Below are positions 42,358 through 47,669 of a stretch of DNA of 47,669 nt, piece by piece (positions within the stretch are counted from its first letter, which is position 1; each line of letters begins with the position of its first letter). The notes beneath the pieces were generated by a model. It saw nothing but the letters and a program-made list of their open reading frames with translations, was not told where the DNA came from and did no database searches. Position numbers and translations under genes: made by a program. This stretch comes from a virus. The DNA lies in the IMG/VR virus record IMGVR_UViG_3300025011_000075, positions 1-47,669 of that record; one strand, 5' to 3'.

Positions 42358-42795
42358 CTATTTTACATTTAATCCTTCCCTGATAAGACCACGTTTTAAT
42401 GCATCTCTAGCCTTGCCTTTTCTTAATTCTTCTGCTGTTGCTTTTATAAACGGTCTTTCACCAATAAGTTCATCCAACCACTCAGTATAATAACCTTTTC
42501 CTGTCTCCACGATGGGAGTTACTAATCTTCCCGATTCTTCATCTTTTCTAATATTTTCTATTCTCAAAGTAGTATCATCAATCATTTTTGTTTCTATATT
42601 TTTTTCATCTGCTAAACCTCCATCATCATAAGACCTTGAATATTGAGTAGGTGTATATTGAGAATAAACTACACTATCTAATTTATCTACCATAATATCT
42701 TTACTCGTTTCTGATACTTCCTTTTTTAATGAGGATTGTATTTTCTTTTTTATCTGTGCTTCAATATTTTTTAATTGGTCTGCTAAAGAGGCGAT
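42358..42795 (-). CDS. HK97-gp10-like head-tail/tail component, apparent ATC start
   Basis: A 145-residue protein: (M)ASLADQLKNIEAQIKKKIQ at the N-terminus, a charged middle and a C-terminal GERPFIKATAEEL motif as in HK97 gp10-type tail completion proteins. The frame is open upstream, but the upstream ATG codons lie inside the previous gene and have no RBS. The perfect AAAGGAGGTG (end of the primase gene) points to ATC 42795, eight bases downstream and one base after the preceding stop. I infer an ATC start. The neighbouring genes are replication and recombination genes, so this is a scattered morphogenesis gene. Confidence 0.6.
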   Translation of the reverse strand: MASLADQLKNIEAQIKKKIQSSLKKEVSETSKDIMVDKLDSVVYSQYTPTQYSRSYDDGGLADEKNIETKMIDDTTLRIENIRKDEESGRLVTPIVETGKGYYTEWLDELIGERPFIKATAEELRKGKARDALKRGLIREGLNVK

Positions 42796-42796
42796 T

Positions 42797-44614
42797 TTAT
42801 TCACCTCCTTTAACAATAATCTTAGGATAACTTCTTTCTGCAACATCAATATTATATTTCAACTTTATTTCTTTATTGGCAGTTATTTTAATTAATCCAT
42901 AGCCATCCAATATTTCTTGAATACTACGTTTCCATTGTGTTTCTGTTATATTATCAATTTTTAATTCTTTTTCTAAAACATAACCTTTTTTCTCTATTTC
43001 ATCTAAAATATAAGATGCTATTTTACTACTATTTTCATTAGATTTTTCAGAAGTGCCTAATTCATTCTCATAAATATATTGAGGATATATTTTATTTGTT
43101 AATTCTTTACCAAATGTTCTTAATAAATATTCCCTAGAAATACCTTTTAAAGATATATTGTTATCTTTTAATGTTTTAGCAATTTTATTGCTTTCTTCTA
43201 AAGAATCCACTCCATATTGATCAATACTATAAAAATTAACTAATTTAGTAAGACCATATTTTGCTGCAATATGTTTTGCTTTGTTAAAAGTTTCTTCAGG
43301 TAATTTCTCATGTGGTATTTTATTTAATAAACTTAATAAAGCAAATAATGTAATACTCTGTGATACTTTAGTTCTATCTTTTGAACCAAAAATATCCATA
43401 ATTTTAGTCAGAGAAGCAAAAAATAATGGATTTTCATCTACACAAAAATCTTCATCTTTAATATTAATTTTTGCATAGTTATTTAATGCAATAAGATTAT
43501 TTTTTCTTGTTCTTATTAAAGAATGGAGTTGAGGATATATTTCTTTAAATTCATCAGATAATAATAATTCAATATTTATATCAAGTATTTCTAATTGTTG
43601 TTTTTGCCATTCTGTTTGTTGTAATTCGATATTATATACTTTTTTTATAAATTCAATTGCTTTAATTCTTTTACATTTTGCTAGTTTTTCTACTAAAGAT
43701 ATTATTGTATATTTCGCATCGCAACCAAAACATTTATATATTTGTGTTCCACTATCAGTTGTATAAATATGTGCCGAAGGAGTATCATCTTGATGATCAG
43801 GTAATATACAATTTACCATACTATGTATATTTGTAAATTCACATAAATCTATTCCATTAATAAAATCATAAACTTCTTGTTTATTTACACAAATAACTTT
43901 ATCACCATTTATTTGAAGAAGATGTTTCATTAAAATTACATCTAAATTTTTTATTGCATTAAAATGGGAAAACTCCTCGTAAACCCTTACAGGACGGGGA
44001 TTCTGAGCTTTCTGCATACTAATAGAAGAAGAGTTTATTGTATTAGTATTGATTAACCTCAAAGTAGATGAATCAACTATACTTTTTAATATATCTTTAA
44101 ATTTAATCATAATATTATTAATATTTATTCTATTATTATAATCACAATTAATTAATTCTTTTCCACCAAAGAATAACCTTGTAGGATCAAATGTTACAGA
44201 GTCACTAGTAGGAAATAATGCAATTAATAATTTTTGAAATTTATTTCTTGTTTCTACATTAGTTATTACTATATTACTACAAAATACTAATCTAAATTTC
44301 TCTTTATATTGAGTATAAGAAAATGTTTTATATCCAAAAATAGGCAATATATTTAATTCTCTACAATTATTTAATTCTTTTTCAATAGTAGTACCACCAT
44401 CAAAATCTAAAGCAAATAATTGTTGAGTAAGCCAATCTATACTTTTTCTACCATTGAGTAATGCAGGTTTAAAAGTTGCTCCATTACTTAATAAATTAGC
44501 TAATTCTTCAATTTCAATTTCTGTTTGTGCCATTCTAAATTGGATACCTTTAGATTGATCTCCACTTGGTTTGTTTTCAAAAGTTTTTCTGTCAACCATA
44601 CATTTCACTAACAT
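42797..44614 (-). CDS. AEP-type primase with CHC2-like zinc finger (second copy)
   Basis: A 605-residue paralogue of the 7312-9252 protein. The same motifs appear in order: ALDFDGG near residue 70, FRLVF near 107, RLFFGGK near 148, a zinc motif CILPDHQDDTPSA near 266 and CFGCD near 294, then a C-terminal winged-helix-like region. The first residues also match (VKCMVDRKTFENKP versus IKCIIDTKEFLSKP), supporting ATG 44614 rather than the upstream ATG 44635. It probably primes replication or acts as an initiator. The leader carries three stem-loops (44693-44812). Its end overlaps the RBS of the gp10-like gene. Confidence 0.7.
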   Translation of the reverse strand: MLVKCMVDRKTFENKPSGDQSKGIQFRMAQTEIEIEELANLLSNGATFKPALLNGRKSIDWLTQQLFALDFDGGTTIEKELNNCRELNILPIFGYKTFSYTQYKEKFRLVFCSNIVITNVETRNKFQKLLIALFPTSDSVTFDPTRLFFGGKELINCDYNNRININNIMIKFKDILKSIVDSSTLRLINTNTINSSSISMQKAQNPRPVRVYEEFSHFNAIKNLDVILMKHLLQINGDKVICVNKQEVYDFINGIDLCEFTNIHSMVNCILPDHQDDTPSAHIYTTDSGTQIYKCFGCDAKYTIISLVEKLAKCKRIKAIEFIKKVYNIELQQTEWQKQQLEILDINIELLLSDEFKEIYPQLHSLIRTRKNNLIALNNYAKINIKDEDFCVDENPLFFASLTKIMDIFGSKDRTKVSQSITLFALLSLLNKIPHEKLPEETFNKAKHIAAKYGLTKLVNFYSIDQYGVDSLEESNKIAKTLKDNNISLKGISREYLLRTFGKELTNKIYPQYIYENELGTSEKSNENSSKIASYILDEIEKKGYVLEKELKIDNITETQWKRSIQEILDGYGLIKITANKEIKLKYNIDVAERSYPKIIVKGGE

Positions 44615-44692
44615 TTCATACCACGTCCTTTTCATTTTATTTTAAATCACTAACATTCATCCTTTTTTATTTTGTTTTATAAAATATAAAAA

Positions 44693-44812
44693 CTAGATGC
44701 AGAGAGAAAGGACAACTCTCTTTTTTAATGGGTAATTACTCCATTAAGCATCTAGTAAAATTTGTGTTGTATTTCAACACAAGAAAAGACACCTCTTTAT
44801 TTATGAGATGCC
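44693..44812 (-). ncRNA. Structured leader of the second primase: three stems, one a three-way junction
   Basis: In minus-strand order: GGCATCTC/GAGGTGTC (44812-44788, two wobble pairs), TTGTGTTG/CAACACAA (44782-44762), and CTAGATGC/GCATCTAG (44755-44693) enclosing the hairpins AATGG/CCATT and AGAGAG/CTCTCT, followed by TTTTTATATTTT. This may be a processed leader RNA, an attenuator or a plain terminator. It fills the 391-base gap before the gene, where no ORF is visible. Confidence 0.5.
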
Positions 44813-45005
44813 TTTAATCTATTGAAAATATTTAATTCTAATAAATTCATATCAATCTGTGAAATTTATAATTAAATAGAGCAGGAGAAATATGATAGCA
44901 AACAAAATATAAAATATATGGTATACATATAAATCCTAACTCTATTAATTATAATTAATTATCAATTATATTTACAATCTGTTATTGTATTATTCTATAG
45001 TTTTA

Positions 45006-45647
45006 CTATTCAGTATCAGTAATCTCTATTTTATTAACTAATTCATCAGTTTCTTCTGTAGATTCATTATTTATATCATCACCTAAATTATCATCAATCT
45101 TATTAATTATATCCATCATTTCAGTATCTTCGTTTAATTTCAAATCCACATTCTCACCTAATTCTAACAATTTCTGTTTTTCAATTTCTTCATTCAATAT
45201 CTTCATAAATTCTTCCTGTTGACTCATTGCATCTAATCTTTTTTGTAAAATTAAAAAAGTTTGTTTATTAAAATATTCAATTTGTTCTTTACAATTCTCA
45301 TCAAATTTTAATATAATTTCTTCTAGTAATTCATTATCTACTAATAAATTCATTACTACTAATTCTTCTTGTAAAGAATTTAACTCTAAACTCTTTAATG
45401 AAGTAAAATTAAGAATTAGTAGCAATTGAGTGAATTTCTCTAAATCTAAATTCTCTAATGATTTATCATTTTGAACAATTTTATGTATTTCTGATAATCT
45501 GTTTAATATTAATTCTATAGTAGTTTTTCTAAACTTTTTGTCTAGGAGTAGAGTAGAACCATCTGATAAAAAAATTTGAATTGTTTCATTGAAATTTTTA
45601 GAATCTAAACTTTTGAGAGATGAGAGTGTTAAAAGTTTGTTTGACAT
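45006..45647 (-). CDS. Hypothetical acidic helical protein (213 aa)
   Basis: ATG behind GGAGGAATATATTAC. The protein contains Leu/Ser repeats (SLKSLDSKNF, SLENLDLEKF, SLKSLELNSL), a helical middle and an acidic C-terminus. It could be a tail assembly chaperone upstream of the tape measure or a regulator, but no family is recognised and the intervening genes argue against the classic G/GT position. Confidence 0.5.
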   Translation of the reverse strand: MSNKLLTLSSLKSLDSKNFNETIQIFLSDGSTLLLDKKFRKTTIELILNRLSEIHKIVQNDKSLENLDLEKFTQLLLILNFTSLKSLELNSLQEELVVMNLLVDNELLEEIILKFDENCKEQIEYFNKQTFLILQKRLDAMSQQEEFMKILNEEIEKQKLLELGENVDLKLNEDTEMMDIINKIDDNLGDDINNESTEETDELVNKIEITDTE

Positions 45648-45725
45648 GTAATATATTCCTCCGTTTTATTTTTGTTTTATTGTTAAAATAGTATATTAAT
45701 TATATTTACATTTTGTTACTAAATT

Positions 45726-45808
45726 TTAATACTCCAGTAACATTTCTACTCTAGGGTTTAATTTATCATACTGAAATGGTGCAAATGCTAACTTTAATCT
45801 TTCTCCAT
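45726..45808 (-). pseudogene. C-terminal fragment of an unidentified gene
   Basis: In a frame different from the nuclease, the minus strand encodes SNGERLKLAFAPFQYDK then LNPRVEMLLEY and a TAA (45728-45726). The composition is unlike random A+T-rich sequence, yet there is no start codon or RBS. It looks like the surviving 3' end of a gene disrupted by the endonuclease insertion. Confidence 0.3.
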
Positions 45809-45810
45809 TG

Positions 45811-46769
45811 CTAACTTGCTTTATTATTGTTTTTATTATTTTTAAATTCCCATTCAGTAATTTTATATTTAAATTCTTTTTCCAATTTTATATATAGTTT
45901 TTCTTCAATAATTACTAAATTATCATATTCTTTAGGATAATATTTCTTAAATTTTTCTAATCTTTTAATATCTACTTCTTTCATCCAACCTTTCACTTCT
46001 ATCCAAACATTTAATTTTGGAAGATAAAAATCTGGTAAGTAACTTTCTATTCCATTACTTTATCATCAAATTCAAATCTTTTTGGTTCAAATTCCCATAT
46101 AATATTTGAATAATTAAAAATACGTGCTATATTAGCCTCCCATTTACTTCTAAAATATTTATCCAAATCTTTCCTATAACCACCAGTTTTTGAATATTTT
46201 GATTTGACTATATTTTTAGATATTTCTCTTCCTTTTCTTAAATTAATATAAATTTTTTCTTTTTGTTCTTGTGTTTTATTTTGCCATGCTAATTTATATT
46301 TTTCAGATAATATTTGCTTTGTTTCATATGTATGTTTTTTACCTAACATTCCTTTAGGATGATTTGTTTTTACTAATTTAATAAATTGATTAACTGTACG
46401 AATATGATTTTGTTTTTTAATCTCTTTTCTTTCATTAATAATATCTTCTGTTAATACTTTTCTATTTACATTTGTTATATTAAGTCTTTTTGCTTTGCGA
46501 CAAATCTCATGTTTGTCTCTATTCATAATTGTAGATAATTCATCTAATTTTAATTCATTAGGATGTTCTTTATACCAGTTTATTATAATAATTATTTCCT
46601 CTTCTGAAAAAACATTTCTTTTACCACTTTTTAAATTCATTCTTAACTTTTTACTTCTTATCATATTTTCTGTTCTAGATAATTCCTTTGCTAATTCAAA
46701 AACACTTAAAATACTAACATTTTCTATTAAAAATTGTTCTTCTTCTTTAGACCATTTGCCATTTTTCAT
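45811..46769 (-). pseudogene. Homing endonuclease (NUMOD3 + PD-ExK) broken by a frameshift
   Basis: Frame 1 (46769-46047, 240 aa) has two SANT/Myb-like DNA-binding units (WSKEEEQFLIENV; FSEEEIIIIINWYKE), a NUMOD3 motif (NHPKGMLGKKHTYETK), and the start of a nuclease domain (FRSKWEANIARIFN, IIWEFEPKRFEF), then ends ...DDKVME and TAG. From there a second frame continues with SYLPDFYLPKLNVWIEVKG and on to 45811, supplying the PD-(x)n-ExK active site. One insertion or deletion near 46050 separates the DNA-binding part from catalysis. It is either a decayed homing gene or a programmed shift; no slippery heptamer is obvious. ATG behind TAGGAGG. Confidence 0.75.
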
Positions 46770-46818
46770 TATTTATTACCTCCTATAGTATATTTTCTTT
46801 TCCTAAATAAAAAATAAA

Positions 46819-46873
46819 TCAGAGGAAGTAGTCTAGGAAAACTACTTGTCATGTTGCAATCACTATCCTCTGA
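46819..46873 (-). terminator. Nested hairpin terminator after the RusA-like gene
   Basis: Outer stem TCAGAGGA (46819-46826) / TCCTCTGA (46866-46873) encloses AGTAGT/ACTACT (46827-46832, 46841-46846). On the minus strand it is followed by TTTATTTTTTATTT. Same nested style as the elements at 41460 and 44693. Confidence 0.6.
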
Positions 46874-46897
46874 CAATTATATTTACTATCTTAATAA

Positions 46898-47488
46898 TTA
46901 TTTTTTAGGTTTAAATTTACCACATGTTAAATCATTAATCTCTTTTTGAATTCTCCCTTCTAAACTTTTTACTAAAATACTACATCTACCATCTCTATAT
47001 CTACTACATGTGATGCAATTACTTTTAAATATTTGTAATTGTTCGTTAGTAGGGAAAATACCTACAAAATCGACAGGACGGATTTCAATTATAATTCTAG
47101 GATTTTCAGAATCATAAAATATACCTTGTGTCCTTTCACATGATTGTGTATCATCAACCCATATACATTCTGATTCTGTAAAGGAATCAAGAAGTAGTTT
47201 ATACATGTTATTACTATCCATATCTATCCTTGGAAAATAAAACGTGCAATCTACAAAATACTTCTGGAATCTATTATCTGATTTTTCCCAATCTTGAAGT
47301 TTAACTTGTTCTTTAATATGTTTAATGAATTTTTTCTTATAATCTTTTGCTTCTTTGGTTTCATACATCGTAACTTGAGGGACAGGTTTACCATTCTTAT
47401 AAATTAAGAAAGACCTTGGTTTAAGATAATGATTCACACTGACTCCGATAGGACTAACTAATTTTAATACATTTGAAATAAATATCAC
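46898..47488 (-). CDS. RusA-like Holliday junction resolvase with cysteine-rich tail
   Basis: A RusA-type protein of about 195 residues: SPIGVSVNHYLKPR at the N-terminus, the acidic core RIDMDSNNMYKLLLDSF and WVDDTQ, and EIRP near the end of the RusA fold. It then carries a C-terminal cysteine motif (CITCSRYRDGRC, LTCGKF) that may bind zinc or a cluster. It resolves recombination or replication junctions. The given start, GTG 47488, has a poor RBS. ATT 47479 sits five bases after GAGTGAT and would give (M)SNVLKLVSP, so it may be another near-cognate start. Confidence 0.72.
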   Translation of the reverse strand: MIFISNVLKLVSPIGVSVNHYLKPRSFLIYKNGKPVPQVTMYETKEAKDYKKKFIKHIKEQVKLQDWEKSDNRFQKYFVDCTFYFPRIDMDSNNMYKLLLDSFTESECIWVDDTQSCERTQGIFYDSENPRIIIEIRPVDFVGIFPTNEQLQIFKSNCITCSRYRDGRCSILVKSLEGRIQKEINDLTCGKFKPKK

Positions 47489-47669
47489 TCACTTTCTAAA
47501 TTTTATTGAAATTAATCTAAAATCATTTCTAATCTAAAATCACAAAACCTTATAAATCAATACTTTACAACACATCAAAAATCTAAAAATCTTAACAAAA
47601 TTACGTTTTTATTTTAATATTGCAAATAAAAAAGAGTAGGGAAGAGGTTTAACCAATAAACCAATTCCT
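47489..47669. other. Right-end non-coding stretch with promoter-like motif and truncated terminator
   Basis: No gene is visible. TTGATTTATAAGG (minus strand, about 47550-47563) matches the motif at about 11895-11910. GGTTTA/TAAACC (about 47646-47662) is a hairpin, and GAGTAGGGAAGAG beside it is probably the arm of a nested terminator whose partner lies beyond the window; TTTTTTATTTGC follows on the minus strand. Confidence 0.4.

Noticed and set aside
42797-44635. ATG 44635 as start of the second primase
   Set aside because: Comparison with the paralogue shows that the homologous N-terminus starts at ATG 44614; the earlier ATG lacks a close RBS.
1-47669. CRISPR array or tRNA/rRNA genes
   Set aside because: No regularly spaced repeats of CRISPR size and no cloverleaf with tRNA consensus were seen; the nested hairpins lack tRNA features.

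Overview
The window is part of a large, very A+T-rich bacteriophage or prophage genome from a Firmicute. The low G+C, strong AAAGGAGG-type ribosome binding sites, TTGACA/TATAAT promoters and protein families (Dit, Tal with fibronectin domains, BRO/KilA antirepressors, SprA-like serine recombinase) point to Clostridium or a relative. This assignment is inference. Having both a large serine recombinase and a tyrosine recombinase, plus an HU protein and a very large tape measure carrying cell-wall hydrolases, recalls SPbeta-like and plasmid-like clostridial phages. No terminase, capsid or portal gene lies in the window.

Layout. Positions 1-4250 (+): a guanylate-kinase-like dNMP kinase, a 5'(3')-deoxyribonucleotidase, small unknown genes and a homing-type endonuclease gene split by an in-frame TAA. 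4282-5855 (-): a large serine recombinase with a 48-bp dyad at its 3' end. 6079-7233 (+): an orphan DndB/DGQHR protein. 7312-9503 (-): an AEP-type primase and a small companion gene. 10030-11699 (-): lysis cassette (holin, amidase, XhlA-like protein). 12115-18118 (-): tail-fibre cluster with a subtilisin-like protease. 18336-21376: morons on both strands, including an HTH + BRO cassette and a secreted protein with its own promoter. 21377-28276 (-): Tal (2033 aa) and Dit. 28353-30877: a second HTH + BRO cassette, small genes and a 29-aa hydrophobic peptide whose RBS is sequestered. 30985-38397 (-): tape measure (2470 aa) with M15 peptidase and lytic transglycosylase domains. 38591-41394 (-): a tyrosine recombinase translationally coupled to a seven-repeat DNA-binding nuclease. 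41846-47488 (-): HU, a head-tail-type protein, a second AEP primase, an unknown acidic protein, a frameshifted NUMOD3/PD-ExK nuclease and a RusA-like resolvase.

How it fits together. Most genes read right to left, and intrinsic terminators sit between many gene pairs. The regulatory cassettes inside the tail module carry consensus promoters with operator-like dyads, as expected for genes expressed in the lysogen. The most unusual points are: (1) at least five genes whose only sensible start, at ideal Shine-Dalgarno spacing, is a near-cognate codon (ATA, ATA, ATT, ACG, ATC); (2) the recombinase + modular-repeat nuclease pair; (3) the 29-aa peptide with a 5'-end/RBS sequestering stem, typical of type I toxins; (4) a remnant of the dit 5' end upstream of an antirepressor insertion; (5) two paralogous AEP primases; and (6) two homing endonucleases broken by different single lesions.
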